Part shown: positions 9,243 through 19,862 of the stretch, piece by piece
Layout of the letters: each line of letters begins with the position of its first letter
Numbering within the stretch: the stretch's first letter is position 1
Source: Mucilaginibacter psychrotolerans
GTDB lineage: Bacteria > Bacteroidota > Bacteroidia > Sphingobacteriales > Sphingobacteriaceae
NCBI RefSeq assembly: GCF_004519315.1
Contig: NZ_SOZE01000001.1
Coordinates: 186,001 to 250,000, forward strand
Direction of reading: 5' to 3'
Length of the DNA: 64,000 nt
Notes under the pieces: generated by a model
Database searches by the model: none
What the model was told of the DNA's origin: nothing
The model's input: only the letters and a program-made list of their open reading frames with translations
Position numbers and translations under genes: made by a program

Positions 9243-11510
9243 TTAAAAATCTAACTTCTTATCTACCTCGTTGGTTCCTTTTTGCTGTTGGCTATAAGCA
9301 CCGCAATCTAAGGTGATGGCTGCGCCGGTTTTTGGCGGAACGAAATCTACATTGGTTTTTATGCCAAGTTTATTATTGGCGTAAACGCGTTTCATGTAGC
9401 CTGCAAATATAGGCAAAGCGGTGTTGGCACCTTCGCCCAGCCGTGTGCTGCGGAAGTGCACGTCGCGGTCTTCACAGCCTGTCCATACGCCGGTAACCAA
9501 CTGCGGCGTTATGCCAATGAACCAGCCGTCAGAATTATCGTTAGTGGTGCCGGTTTTGCCGCCTATAGGGTTCATCATATGATAATCTCTTCTTAAACGA
9601 TAGCCCGTGCCTTCCTGTATAACACCCTTAAGCATATAGGTCATTACATATGCAGTCTGTGGGTTTAAGGCCTGCACCACGCGCGGTGTATTGTTATAAA
9701 GTACGTTGCCGTTTTTATCTTCTATACGCAGCAAAAAGGTGGGCTCCGTCCAAACGCCCTCGTTGGCGAAGGCGCTGTAAGCTCCCGTCATATCAAAAAC
9801 CGATGCATCAAAGGTACCCAGGCATATAGAAGGATAGGGGGGCACATTGCTGGTTATGCCCATCTTTTTTATCAGATCAGCCACAGGCTGTGGCTTTACC
9901 TCGTTCATTACATAAGCTGTAACCCAGTTTTGCGACCGGGCCAATGCTGTGCGCAAAGTAATAACCCCCGGTACGGTTTCTGATGGCGAAGATCGCGGCG
10001 ACCAATCTGCACCGTAACCGGTTATGGTGATTGGCACGTTGTTTACCTGCATGCAAGGCGAAAAGCCGTTTTCTATAGCTACTGTGTAGGTAAATGGCTT
10101 AGCCGTTGATCCTACCTGCCGCGTGCCCATTTTTACCTGGTCGTATTTAAAGTGCTCGAAGTTGGTACCGCCTACCCATGCTTTGATGTAGCCTGTGGTA
10201 GGGTCCATACTCATCAAGGCGTTGCGCAGCATCATTTTGCAATAAACAATGGAGTCGATAGGTTTCATTAATGTATCGATATCGCCATGCCAGGTGAAGA
10301 TATTCATTTTGGCAGGTGTGTTGAAGTCTTCCCTTATCTCTTCATCTGTTTTATTTTGCTGCTTTAGGCTCAGGTATCGGTCAGACCGATGCATGCCTTT
10401 ATCTAGCAAACTCGCAAAAGTTGGGATCGCTTTATACTTGTTTATGCCTTTCCAGTGTGTGTTAAACTGGTTTTGCAGATTGCGCATATATTCCTGTTGC
10501 GCATCTTCGGCATATTGCTGCATGGTGGCATTGATGGTGGTGTATATCTTCAAACCGTCGCGGTCCAGGTCGTAAGGGGTAACGCCATCCGGTTTCAGGA
10601 TAGATTTCTCTACTAATATCTTCTGCACCTCTTTTTTCAATACGGCCCTGAAGTAGGTAGCCATACCCTCATTATGGTCGGTTATTTTAAAGGATAGGCC
10701 AAGTGGTTTACTCTTGAATTCTTCAGCCTGTCCCTGGCTCAGATAATTTTCTTCGTACATACGGCGCAGTACGAAATTGCGGCGTTTGAGCGCATTATCG
10801 GGGTGATTGATCGGGCTGTAAATGCCGGGACCGTTGATCATGCCCATCAACAGTGCAGCCTGATCTGGTGTAAGCTTATCTGGCGTGGTATTGAAATAGG
10901 TGCGCGATGCTGCGCTGATGCCATAAGTATTGTAAGCGCCAAAATCTACTGTATTCATGTACAGGGTGATGATTTCTTCCTTGGTGTAGTTGCGCTCGAG
11001 TTTTACGGCGGTTATCCATTCCTGCAGTTTTTGGATGATACGTTTAACCGGATTGTGCGAACGTTCTGAAAAAAGGTTGAGCGCTAATTGCTGCGTAATG
11101 GTACTGCCGCCCTGCTTTTTGCCGATGAGGTTATACAATATGATGCTGAACGTGCGTTTGAAGTCGATACCCGAATGCTCGTAAAAGCGGGCGTCTTCTG
11201 TAGCAACCAGGGCGTTGATAACGTTTGGCGATAACTGCTTATAGGTAACGCTGGTGCGGTTTTTTACATAATAGTTGCCTATTACCTGGCTATCTGAAGA
11301 AATTACCTGCGAAGCCTGATCGCTCTTGGGGTTCTCTAATTCGCGGAAAGACGGTAGCGGACCGAACACCTGGAACGCCACAAGCAATATCAGGATAACG
11401 AACATGGCGAAACAGCCGATAACAAAACGCCATATATACCAGTTGTAACGCTTTATATCCTGTGTGGTAAGCTTGTTTTTATTGTTGCGGTTATTGTTGG
11501 TGATAATCAT
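9243..11510 (-). CDS. Class A penicillin-binding protein (PBP1A type)
   Basis: This bifunctional enzyme polymerises glycan strands and cross-links peptidoglycan in the periplasm. The 755-residue protein has a cytoplasmic Asn-rich N-terminus, one membrane anchor (about residues 27-50), a GT51 transglycosylase domain (ATEDARFYEHSGIDFKRT with the catalytic Glu, and GGSTITQQLALNLF) and a transpeptidase domain with the three active-site motifs: STAKPFTY (SxxK), SQNW (SxN) and GGKTGTTNDNSDGWF (KTG). Its stop is followed by the uvrC-side repeat, and its start is 6 bases after the stop of the sprE-like gene, so the two are almost certainly co-transcribed. Confidence 0.95.
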   Translation of the reverse strand: MIITNNNRNNKNKLTTQDIKRYNWYIWRFVIGCFAMFVILILLVAFQVFGPLPSFRELENPKSDQASQVISSDSQVIGNYYVKNRTSVTYKQLSPNVINALVATEDARFYEHSGIDFKRTFSIILYNLIGKKQGGSTITQQLALNLFSERSHNPVKRIIQKLQEWITAVKLERNYTKEEIITLYMNTVDFGAYNTYGISAASRTYFNTTPDKLTPDQAALLMGMINGPGIYSPINHPDNALKRRNFVLRRMYEENYLSQGQAEEFKSKPLGLSFKITDHNEGMATYFRAVLKKEVQKILVEKSILKPDGVTPYDLDRDGLKIYTTINATMQQYAEDAQQEYMRNLQNQFNTHWKGINKYKAIPTFASLLDKGMHRSDRYLSLKQQNKTDEEIREDFNTPAKMNIFTWHGDIDTLMKPIDSIVYCKMMLRNALMSMDPTTGYIKAWVGGTNFEHFKYDQVKMGTRQVGSTAKPFTYTVAIENGFSPCMQVNNVPITITGYGADWSPRSSPSETVPGVITLRTALARSQNWVTAYVMNEVKPQPVADLIKKMGITSNVPPYPSICLGTFDASVFDMTGAYSAFANEGVWTEPTFLLRIEDKNGNVLYNNTPRVVQALNPQTAYVMTYMLKGVIQEGTGYRLRRDYHMMNPIGGKTGTTNDNSDGWFIGITPQLVTGVWTGCEDRDVHFRSTRLGEGANTALPIFAGYMKRVYANNKLGIKTNVDFVPPKTGAAITLDCGAYSQQQKGTNEVDKKLDF

Positions 11511-11516
11511 TTTACC

Positions 11517-14477
11517 TTAATAGTTTTGCTGATAGAATTCTATATAGCTATCCAATGTTTTTGAGTCGGCTAATTTATCCAGATTTTCTTCGGTAATAAT
11601 AAAAAAGCTGTATTTATCCTGCGGCACCTTCATAATATTGGGCAACAGTGGTACAATGCTGCGTGCATATTGCTTAACTTTTTCCAGGCTGGCAAAACCG
11701 CCAACATATATCAACTGGTTATCGTTGCCCACACTTTTTAACTTGTGGTTGATAGCTGGGCCCTGATACTGCACCCTATTGAATTGCCCAAAACCAAAAC
11801 GTGAGGAAGACAAGTTAGTTGTACCCGAAGCCACATTTACCGCGAAGAAGTAATGCGTACTATCGCGCAGGCTAAAAATTGATGGCTTTTTAACAACCGG
11901 TAGCGCAACCGGCGTTGTTGGCGGCTGTATGGGGGGAGCGGCTAAGGTAATTTCCGGCTGAGCCTTTACTGTATCGGCTTTTGGTTGCGCAGTTACCGGC
12001 TCTTTAACAGGTTGCTGCACAGCGATCTTTGCAAGGGTATCCGGTTTCTTAACCGTGGGCGGCAACGGCTTGGCGACTACCACCGGGGCCACAACCGGTT
12101 TTTTCTCGGGCTTGCGCACATCGGGCACTATAGTAATAGGGCCTCCTGTATAGGGCTTGCGGTAGGGGCTTTCCTGCTGATAAACAATAGGTATAGTAAA
12201 AAGCCCCTCGCTAATGTCTTTATCCGTTATCACGAAGGTGCGGGCAGCCAGTTCCGTTTGGTTGGCATCAGTGTAGGCCAGGTGCTGTTTTATCAGCGGC
12301 GTTATCAGTTGGTCGTCGGGGTATTTTGAAGCTATTTGCTGCAGTTCGGCCTTAAACGGGTCCAACTTTTCCTGATGGCCCGCAGCAAAGGCTCTTAAGT
12401 AAGCCAATTGCGATGCATACTTGTTATTAGGATAAGTTTTCAATAAACCATCGGTCGAGGTAATTACCTCAGCGTATTTTTTGGCGGCGTAAAGGTCGTA
12501 AACCTGGTTGTACAGCACGCCGAAGCCTGTATCGGCATCGTTAAGACGCTTGCCGTAATCAGGATCGAGGATGGTTTTGGCGAAAGCCGTTTCCGGGTAT
12601 TCCTTCAACACCAAGGCCTTGTACTTATCAGATAAGGCTACATTGCTTTCGCTGTACAAACGATACAGGTTATAATAGATGGCCGCCTTGCTATCATTAT
12701 TGGGGAAGAGCGCCAATATCGTTTCATAAGCTGCTGCGGCCTCCTTTTTATCATCCAGCACGTCGCGGTAAAAATTGGCTATAGCCAGGTAGGCATCATA
12801 CCGTTTGATGTTAGATTGCGCCAGTTGAAGCGGCGTTAATGGTAGATTTTGCAGCAGATCCTGCTTAAAATTATTTGCTTCCACCTCGGCGGGGCTGCGC
12901 TGCATAGAATCGGGCAGGGCGTTTACATCTACGTTTTTTGCGGTGTTGAGGGTATTGGTGGTAAGATCGCTGCCTTGGCGGTTGCTGCGCCGCCAATTAT
13001 CTTCCAGTTTACGGTTACCCCAAACGCGCTTGAAATCGCTGAAACCCTGGCTTACCGCATTGGTATTGTAAAAATAAAAGTTACCACCATTGGGTACGCT
13101 GGCCTGCGGCGAGGGCGTATCGGTAAAGGGATCGACAAGGGAATTGTTCGCGCCGTTATTTACCAAAGGGGCAGCAGCTGCTGTTTGTTTTTGTATGGCC
13201 TGGTGTTTAGCCATCTCGTCAATTCGTTTTATACGGTCGGGCTCGTCCAGGGCAGCCAGCATCTGCAGGGTATCCTCGCGGGCTATGGTTTTCAGGTTAT
13301 CTGTAAGCAGTTGCAGGTTATCTGCTTTTTTTTGTATGGTGATGTAACCCGGATAAGTCGGCGGCAGGGTAGCCAGGGTACTATCATAATAGGTTTTGGC
13401 CAAGGTGTAATCGGCTTCGTCTTTAAAGTAGATATCAGCCAGCCGCAGGTACGACAGGCCTTTTTGGTTTTGGTTGCGCTGACTGTAGCTGGTAGATTGT
13501 TTATAGCTTTTTATGGCTTCGTCTGTTTGGTGTTCGGCGTATTGCAGCTGGGCTATCTGGTAATAAATCTGGTCGGTAAAATCAGCGTTGTTTTGATTTT
13601 TCAGTAGCGAGCGCAGTCGGTCTAGTCGGCTTATCTTTACCCCATTGCGGTTGTCTTCGATGCGGATGCGGTTAAGATCGGCATTGAAGGCCATATCAAA
13701 GGTGACGTTGCTTTTGGCTACCCTGGCGTAGCTGGCGGCGGCATCGGCGGGTCTACCGTTCAGTTCCTGCAGCTGGCCCAATATGAAGGTCCAGCGCATG
13801 CGTTGCAGGTTGCCGTGGCTGTACTTGATGGCGTTTGTGGCAGCTTCTTCGGCGACGGGATATTCTTGTATAGCTATATTGTACTGTAACAGGGTAGCGT
13901 AAACATCTGCTGGTACGCTTTTCTTAGGATTGATGTTTTGGATAGCAGTATCAATGACCAGTTTCGCTTCGGCTATTTTATTAAGGTATAGCAGTGCGCG
14001 CGCTTTCCACATCAAAGCTTCCTGCTTTAGCTGGGTTTGTTTGGGCCGGGCGGTAAGTACAACGTAATTGAAATACTCCACCGCATCGAAATAGTTATTG
14101 TTGAGGTAATTGGCCTTACCCAGCACCAAATAGGCATCGGGTATGTAATGGCTTTGTTCTTTTATGCTGATAATGGCGTTGGCCTTTTGTTTGGCGGCAT
14201 CCAAATCCTTATCGGGTGCACCGCCGCCGGCAACGGTATCCTGGTAAACGGCCAGCAGTTCGGCGTAGTTATCTACAAAGGCAGTTGCGTAGCCTTCCTG
14301 TTTTTGCTGTAGTATCTGGCGTGCGTTGAACAGGATATTATAATGCGCGGTAAGGTTTTGCAGCGCACGGTTAACTGCACTCTTCTTTTCGAGCGAACAG
14401 CCCGCGATAATAAGTACAAGCGCAAATAAGGCAAGGATGCGTTGTTTTGATAAAATACAGGTAGATGTGCGCCTCAA
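11517..14477 (-). CDS. sprE: SprE/PorW-type TPR lipoprotein of type IX secretion
   Basis: This is a 986-residue lipoprotein (lipobox LIIAGC, Cys27) made of many tetratricopeptide-like helical repeats. An N-terminal motif, LTAHYNILFNARQIL, resembles the conserved start of SprE/PorW, a periplasmic lipoprotein needed for type IX secretion that contacts the outer-membrane translocon. A Pro/Lys/Val-rich linker (about residues 790-880) precedes a C-terminal domain (YFFAVNVASGTTNLSSSRF, IYVGGFASLEKVKQYA). The gene precedes the penicillin-binding protein gene by 6 bases. The general assignment is good; whether it is the functional SprE needs genetics or orthology. Confidence 0.78.
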   Translation of the reverse strand: MRRTSTCILSKQRILALFALVLIIAGCSLEKKSAVNRALQNLTAHYNILFNARQILQQKQEGYATAFVDNYAELLAVYQDTVAGGGAPDKDLDAAKQKANAIISIKEQSHYIPDAYLVLGKANYLNNNYFDAVEYFNYVVLTARPKQTQLKQEALMWKARALLYLNKIAEAKLVIDTAIQNINPKKSVPADVYATLLQYNIAIQEYPVAEEAATNAIKYSHGNLQRMRWTFILGQLQELNGRPADAAASYARVAKSNVTFDMAFNADLNRIRIEDNRNGVKISRLDRLRSLLKNQNNADFTDQIYYQIAQLQYAEHQTDEAIKSYKQSTSYSQRNQNQKGLSYLRLADIYFKDEADYTLAKTYYDSTLATLPPTYPGYITIQKKADNLQLLTDNLKTIAREDTLQMLAALDEPDRIKRIDEMAKHQAIQKQTAAAAPLVNNGANNSLVDPFTDTPSPQASVPNGGNFYFYNTNAVSQGFSDFKRVWGNRKLEDNWRRSNRQGSDLTTNTLNTAKNVDVNALPDSMQRSPAEVEANNFKQDLLQNLPLTPLQLAQSNIKRYDAYLAIANFYRDVLDDKKEAAAAYETILALFPNNDSKAAIYYNLYRLYSESNVALSDKYKALVLKEYPETAFAKTILDPDYGKRLNDADTGFGVLYNQVYDLYAAKKYAEVITSTDGLLKTYPNNKYASQLAYLRAFAAGHQEKLDPFKAELQQIASKYPDDQLITPLIKQHLAYTDANQTELAARTFVITDKDISEGLFTIPIVYQQESPYRKPYTGGPITIVPDVRKPEKKPVVAPVVVAKPLPPTVKKPDTLAKIAVQQPVKEPVTAQPKADTVKAQPEITLAAPPIQPPTTPVALPVVKKPSIFSLRDSTHYFFAVNVASGTTNLSSSRFGFGQFNRVQYQGPAINHKLKSVGNDNQLIYVGGFASLEKVKQYARSIVPLLPNIMKVPQDKYSFFIITEENLDKLADSKTLDSYIEFYQQNY

Positions 14478-14498
14478 GAGATGATGTTTATAGGTGGA

Positions 14499-14675
14499 TT
14501 ATAATTGTTTCAGCAAGGTATCCAGCGGTTTGCCATTGAGTTTACCGACTTTGAATAGGTTAACTTCCTTTACAGATTGCCTTAACTCTTTAAGGAACTT
14601 AACGTCGGTTTTTGTTAATGGTTTAGATTTCATTAAAGTATCAATATCCTCCCGGTTATAACGAATAAACCCCAT
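14499..14675 (-). CDS. Small hypothetical protein
   Basis: A 58-codon frame with an ATG start (an alternative GTG lies at 14705) encodes a charged, Lys-rich peptide: MGFIRYNREDIDTLM, then KPLTKTDVKFLKELRQSVKEVN and PLDTLLKQL. The helix pattern (LKELRQSVKEV) is regular and codon use looks coding-like. It lies 22 bases before the start of the sprE-like gene on the same strand. I do not recognise the family; an antitoxin or regulator fragment is possible. Confidence 0.4.
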   Translation of the reverse strand: MGFIRYNREDIDTLMKSKPLTKTDVKFLKELRQSVKEVNLFKVGKLNGKPLDTLLKQL

Positions 14676-14720
14676 AATAATGCAGTTAGAGTTTGATTTT
14701 CCCACAAAAACGCAACAGTT

Positions 14721-14760
14721 CCTTTTCTTCCTTTTGCGCCTTGGCGGCTTTGCGAGAAAT
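14721..14760. repeat. CGCAAAG/GCGCCAAGG-type intergenic repeat
   Basis: The plus strand reads CCTTTTGCGCCTTGGCGGCT then TTGCGAGAAAT, a chain of near-heptamers of the type (CTTTGCG)(CCTTGGCG). Comparable words are frequent in intergenic DNA of several bacterial phyla. It lies in the 187-base divergent gap between the small ORF and atpZ. Confidence 0.5.
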
Positions 14761-14850
14761 TATTTTCGCAGTCAATCTTTGTTATTTGCTCGCTAACCAA
14801 GTATTATAAAAAGCATCGCTAATATACTAAATAGTATGCAATAGGATTGA

Positions 14851-14858
14851 TAAATTTG
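14851..14858 (+). promoter_or_regulatory. -7 promoter box of the atp operon (TAAATTTG)
   Basis: This is a perfect match to the Bacteroidota -7 consensus TAnnTTTG. Only four bases separate it from the atpZ ATG at 14863, so transcription would begin at or beside the start codon. I see no clear -33 TTG at the usual distance. Confidence 0.65.
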
Positions 14859-14862
14859 CGAC

Positions 14863-15093
14863 ATGGCAAAAAATGAACCAGAAAGATTAGACAAACGTGC
14901 GAAAGAAGCCGGTTCGTATGCCAAATACATGGGCCTTGCTTTTCAAATGATTGCCATTATAGGTATATTTACTTTTGCAGGCTACAAAATTGACGAAAGT
15001 GCGGGGCATACTACTAAATGGGTAACCGCAGCGTTGTCTTTGGCCGGGGTTTTTGCTTCACTTTATTTAGTTATAAGGACGGTAGGGAAGTGA
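14863..15093 (+). CDS. atpZ: AtpZ-like ATP synthase accessory protein
   Basis: A 76-residue protein with a charged N-terminus (PERLDKRAKEAGSYAKYMGLAF) and two membrane helices matches the AtpZ/AtpI-type (DUF1469-like) accessory proteins that open many atp operons. These proteins are linked to c-ring assembly or Mg/Ca uptake for the F-type synthase. Its stop overlaps the start of the next gene (GTGA at 15090). It is the first gene of the operon. Confidence 0.85.
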   Translation: MAKNEPERLDKRAKEAGSYAKYMGLAFQMIAIIGIFTFAGYKIDESAGHTTKWVTAALSLAGVFASLYLVIRTVGK

Positions 15094-15470
15094 AGTTTTT
15101 AAAAACATTTTTACAGACAGGCATTTTTTTGGTGCTGCTGGCCTTATTGCCCGTTTGCCTGGTTTATAGCGGTTATGCACCACTGCTTATACCGCAGTTT
15201 TGGGTGCTGTTTGGCTTCTTTGGCGTACTTACCTTTATGTTACTCACGGGAATGCAAATAGTGCGGTTTTTAAAACCCGAAATGTATGCCCAGGCCTTCC
15301 TTATTGCTACCATTGTGAAGATGATGATGAGCATGGGGCTGGCACTCATCTTTGTGTTAAAACTACACATAGGGCACGGCGCATTTTTAGCTAACTTCTT
15401 TTATCTATATTTTCTAAATACCGGCTTTGAAGTTTATGTTTTGTTGCGTAACTTGCGCAACCAAAATTGA
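15090..15470 (+). CDS. ATP synthase-associated membrane protein (AtpI-like)
   Basis: The best start is GTG at 15090, which overlaps the atpZ stop by 4 bases and begins directly before the conserved region (KFLKTFLQTGIFLVLLALLP). The resulting 126-residue protein has four predicted membrane helices and ends in a polar ELRNLRNQN-like tail (VLLRNLRNQN). It takes the place of the small AtpI-like membrane subunit seen between atpZ and atpB in Bacteroidota. An upstream in-frame ATG at 15018 would put 24 extra residues inside the atpZ overlap and is less likely. Confidence 0.75.
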   Translation: MKFLKTFLQTGIFLVLLALLPVCLVYSGYAPLLIPQFWVLFGFFGVLTFMLLTGMQIVRFLKPEMYAQAFLIATIVKMMMSMGLALIFVLKLHIGHGAFLANFFYLYFLNTGFEVYVLLRNLRNQN

Positions 15471-15490
15471 AAGTAAAAAACACTCATTCA

Positions 15491-16857
<1,367 letters not shown>

Positions 16858-16878
16858 TATCTGCTCCCGGCAAAATCT

Positions 16879-16920
16879 TAACCGTAGGCTGTTGCGATTG
16901 GCCGCAGCTACGGTTATTTT
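16879..16920 (+). terminator. Intercistronic hairpin after atpE
   Basis: A 9-bp outer stem (TAACCGTAG / CTACGGTTA) with further pairing inside (CTG..CAG, GCG..CGC) is followed by TTTT. It sits between atpE and atpF. It may attenuate read-through or protect the upstream mRNA, which would fit the excess of subunit c over the other subunits. Its activity is untested. Confidence 0.6.
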
Positions 16921-16951
16921 AAAGAATTGACTTTTTAACTTTTATATAGAA

Positions 16952-17443
16952 ATGGAATTAGTTACCCCAGAGATCGGCTTAGTATTTTGGACCTCGGTAT
17001 CGTTTTTTATCCTGTTCATAATTCTTGCCAAATTTGCTTGGAAGCCTATTATGGGTGCCATAAGCGAGCGCGAGCGTTCAATTGAAGATGCATTGTTGAA
17101 AGCCGAAGCTGCTAAAGATGAAATGGCCCGTTTAACTAACGAGAACGATGCCCTTTTGAAACAAGCACGTGCCGAGCGCGACCTGATACTGAAAGAAGCT
17201 AAGGTATTGAAGGACCAGATTGTAGCGGACGCTAAAGACAATGCACAAAAAGAAGGTGCACGTATGATAGAACTTGCCCGCATAGAGATAAATAACCTTA
17301 AAGCTATTGCAATGGCCGATGTTAAAAATCAGGTTGCGAGCTTATCGCTCGAGATAGCCGAAAAGGTATTGCGCAAGCAGTTTGAAGATAGCAGCAAACA
17401 GGATGCATTAGTTGCCGATTTGCTTAAAGAAGTGAAATTGTAG
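16952..17443 (+). CDS. atpF: ATP synthase F0 subunit b
   Basis: The 163-residue subunit has one N-terminal membrane helix (IGLVFWTSVSFFILFIILAKF) followed by a long Ala/Glu/Lys-rich coiled coil that forms the peripheral stalk. The KPIMGAISERERSIEDAL motif after the helix is typical. It ends in a short spacer before atpH. Confidence 0.95.
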   Translation: MELVTPEIGLVFWTSVSFFILFIILAKFAWKPIMGAISERERSIEDALLKAEAAKDEMARLTNENDALLKQARAERDLILKEAKVLKDQIVADAKDNAQKEGARMIELARIEINNLKAIAMADVKNQVASLSLEIAEKVLRKQFEDSSKQDALVADLLKEVKL

Positions 17444-17518
17444 TAGAGAGTAGAGAATGGTAAATAGAGGGTGGCTTTTAAAACCACTCACCACTCACCA
17501 CCCACCATTAACTAAGAT
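17444..17518. repeat. Word-repeat spacer between atpF and atpH
   Basis: The left half carries GAGAGTAGAGAATGG and AGAGGGTGG words. The right half carries CCACTCACCACTCACC and CCACCATT, which are roughly complementary, with TTTTAAAA at the centre. The arrangement gives an imperfect hairpin inside an operon. Confidence 0.65.
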
Positions 17519-18067
17519 ATGTCAGAAATAACCGTAGCATTAAGATACGCAAAAGCATTGATTGACCTTGCCCAGGAGCAAAACGCGCTTGAGGAGGTAA
17601 AGAATGATATGATCCTTTTTTATAAAACTGTGAAAGGAAGCCCGGAGCTGAATTCTGTTTTGGCTAACCCTATCATTTCACATTCGAAAAAGGTAAGTAT
17701 CTTGGCAGAGATATTCGGCAAACGCATGAATAAAGTAAGCATTGCTTTGCTCAACATTATGGTGAATAAAGGTCGTGCTGCTGTGTTATATGGTACAGCT
17801 CAGGAATTTATTGGACTATATGATGTGAAAAATCACATTACTTATGCTAAAGTTGTTTCTGCAACGCCACTGTCTGAAGCTAACAAAACAGAATTGGCAA
17901 ACCAAATACAGACTGCGATTGGTGGTACTATTAAGTTACATACCGAGGTTGATAAAGCACTGATAGGCGGCTTTGTACTAACCATAGGCGACAGGCGTGT
18001 TGATACCAGCGTATTAAGCAGCTTAAAGAAATTGAAGAAAGAATTTGCACAGGTTGCAGTAAATTAG
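17519..18067 (+). CDS. atpH: ATP synthase F1 subunit delta
   Basis: The 182-residue protein links the b-stalk to the top of the alpha-beta hexamer. It has the N-terminal RYAKALIDLAQEQ motif, a six-helix N-terminal domain, and the C-terminal domain with TEVDKALIGGFVLTIGDRRVDTSV, a diagnostic delta-subunit signature. The gene starts after the repeat-rich spacer and is followed 32 bases later by atpA. Confidence 0.95.
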   Translation: MSEITVALRYAKALIDLAQEQNALEEVKNDMILFYKTVKGSPELNSVLANPIISHSKKVSILAEIFGKRMNKVSIALLNIMVNKGRAAVLYGTAQEFIGLYDVKNHITYAKVVSATPLSEANKTELANQIQTAIGGTIKLHTEVDKALIGGFVLTIGDRRVDTSVLSSLKKLKKEFAQVAVN

Positions 18068-18099
18068 AATAAATTAGAACTCTAAAATAAATTCAAAAA

Positions 18100-19674
18100 A
18101 TGGTAGAGGTAAGACCAGACGAAGTATCGGCCATATTGCGCCAGCAGTTAGCAGGCTTTAAGTCAGAATCTGAATTAGAAGAAGTGGGTACCGTACTCCA
18201 GGTGGGTGACGGTATTGCACGTGTTTACGGACTAACTAAAGTACAATCAGGTGAGCTGGTTGAATTTGATAACGGTTTGCAAGGTATCGTTTTGAACCTT
18301 GAAGAAGATAACGTGGGTGTGGTATTGCTGGGAAGGTCTGACGATATCAAAGAAGGCGACAACGTAAAACGTACCAATCGTATTGCATCTATCAACGTAG
18401 GTGAAGGTATGCTTGGCCGTGTTGTTGATACTTTAGGTAACCCTATTGATGGTAAAGGCCCTATCCTTGGCGAAACGTACGAAATGCCTTTAGAGCGTAA
18501 AGCTCCTGGTGTTATCTATCGCCAGCCGGTAACCGAGCCTCTACAAACAGGTATCAAAGCTATCGATGCAATGATCCCTATTGGCCGTGGCCAGCGTGAG
18601 TTGGTTATTGGTGACCGCCAAACAGGTAAAACTGCGGTTTGCATCGATACCATCATCAACCAAAAAGAATTTTACGAGGCCGGTAAGCCGGTAACTTGTA
18701 TATATGTAGCTTGCGGCCAAAAAGCCTCTACCGTTGCAAACATTGTACGCACGCTTGAAGAGAACGGTGCTATGCCTTACTCAATTGTTGTTGCTGCCAA
18801 TGCTTCTGACTCTGCTACCATGCAATTCTTTGCGCCTTTTGCAGGTGCTGCAATTGGCGAGTACTTCCGCGATACAGGTCGCCCTGCTTTGATCATCTAT
18901 GATGACCTTTCTAAGCAGGCTGTAGCTTACCGCGAAGTATCTTTATTGCTTCGTCGCCCACCGGGCCGTGAGGCTTATCCTGGTGACGTTTTTTACCTGC
19001 ACAGCCGTTTATTAGAGCGTGCCGCAAAGGTAAATGCTAACGATAACATCGCGCAGCAAATGAACGATTTGCCGGAGTCTATCAAACACATCGTAAAAGG
19101 TGGTGGTTCATTAACTGCATTGCCAATTATCGAAACACAGGCAGGCGACGTATCAGCATATATCCCAACCAACGTAATCTCGATTACCGATGGCCAGATA
19201 TTCCTGGAGTCGAACTTGTTCCTGGCAGGTATCCGTCCCGCAATTAACGTAGGTATTTCCGTATCTCGTGTGGGCGGTAACGCGCAGATCAAATCGATGA
19301 AGAAAGTTGCCGGTACGTTGAAACTTGACCAGGCACAATACCGCGAGTTAGAGGCTTTCTCTAAATTCGGTTCCGATCTGGATGCTTCTACCAAGAACGT
19401 AATTGACAAAGGTGCACGTAACGTAGAGATCTTAAAGCAGGCGCAGTACTCGCCGGTAACGGTTGAGAAACAGGTTGCTATTATCTACTTAGGTACTAAA
19501 AACCTGATGCGTAACGTACCGGTTAATAAAATCAAAGAATTCGAAAGCGAATACACCAGCCAGTTAGAGGCACGCCACCCGGAAGTGTTGGCCGCCCTTA
19601 AAGCAGGTAAATTCGACGACCAGTTGACCGGCGTACTGGAAACGGTAGCTAAAGAACTGGCAGGGAAATATTAA
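18100..19674 (+). CDS. atpA: ATP synthase F1 subunit alpha
   Basis: The 524-residue alpha subunit has the beta-barrel N-terminal domain, the P-loop GDRQTGKTA near residues 170-178, the [16 protein letters not shown] motif, the Arg-containing [16 protein letters not shown] segment and the helical C-terminal domain. It is a non-catalytic nucleotide-binding subunit of F1. The downstream gap before atpG holds a 186-base repeat. Confidence 0.98.
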   Translation: MVEVRPDEVSAILRQQLAGFKSESELEEVGTVLQVGDGIARVYGLTKVQSGELVEFDNGLQGIVLNLEEDNVGVVLLGRSDDIKEGDNVKRTNRIASINVGEGMLGRVVDTLGNPIDGKGPILGETYEMPLERKAPGVIYRQPVTEPLQTGIKAIDAMIPIGRGQRELVIGDRQTGKTAVCIDTIINQKEFYEAGKPVTCIYVACGQKASTVANIVRTLEENGAMPYSIVVAANASDSATMQFFAPFAGAAIGEYFRDTGRPALIIYDDLSKQAVAYREVSLLLRRPPGREAYPGDVFYLHSRLLERAAKVNANDNIAQQMNDLPESIKHIVKGGGSLTALPIIETQAGDVSAYIPTNVISITDGQIFLESNLFLAGIRPAINVGISVSRVGGNAQIKSMKKVAGTLKLDQAQYRELEAFSKFGSDLDASTKNVIDKGARNVEILKQAQYSPVTVEKQVAIIYLGTKNLMRNVPVNKIKEFESEYTSQLEARHPEVLAALKAGKFDDQLTGVLETVAKELAGKY

Positions 19675-19675
19675 T

Positions 19676-19860
19676 TTCAGATGTGCAGATTTCAGATGTG
19701 CAAATTATGTGCACATCTGAAATATACATCTGCATATTGATATACGTGTAGCATTGCAATCATTTGCACATCTGCATATCTGAAATTTGCACATTTAAAT
19801 AATCGTGTAATGCTGCATTCATCTGCACATCTGCACATCTAAAATTTGCACATCTTAAAA
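19676..19860. repeat. TGCAGATTTCAGATG word-repeat block between atpA and atpG
   Basis: The whole gap consists of degenerate copies of TTCAGATGTGCA and its complement TGCACATCTGAAAT, in both orientations, with a second internal duplication (GCATTGCAATCATTTGCACA versus GCTGCATTCATCTGCACA). The same words recur at 54251-54292, 34 kb away. Confidence 0.85.
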
Positions 19861-19862
19861 GA

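Noticed and set aside
12849-13607. Long plus-strand frame opposite the sprE-like gene
   Set aside because: It mirrors the codon pattern of the sprE-like gene, has no start context or recognisable domain and is a shadow frame.
1-14477. Claim of gliding motility from the gldKLMN and sprE genes
   Set aside because: These genes are core type IX secretion parts and are also present in non-motile Bacteroidota; the adhesin and other gliding genes are not visible here.
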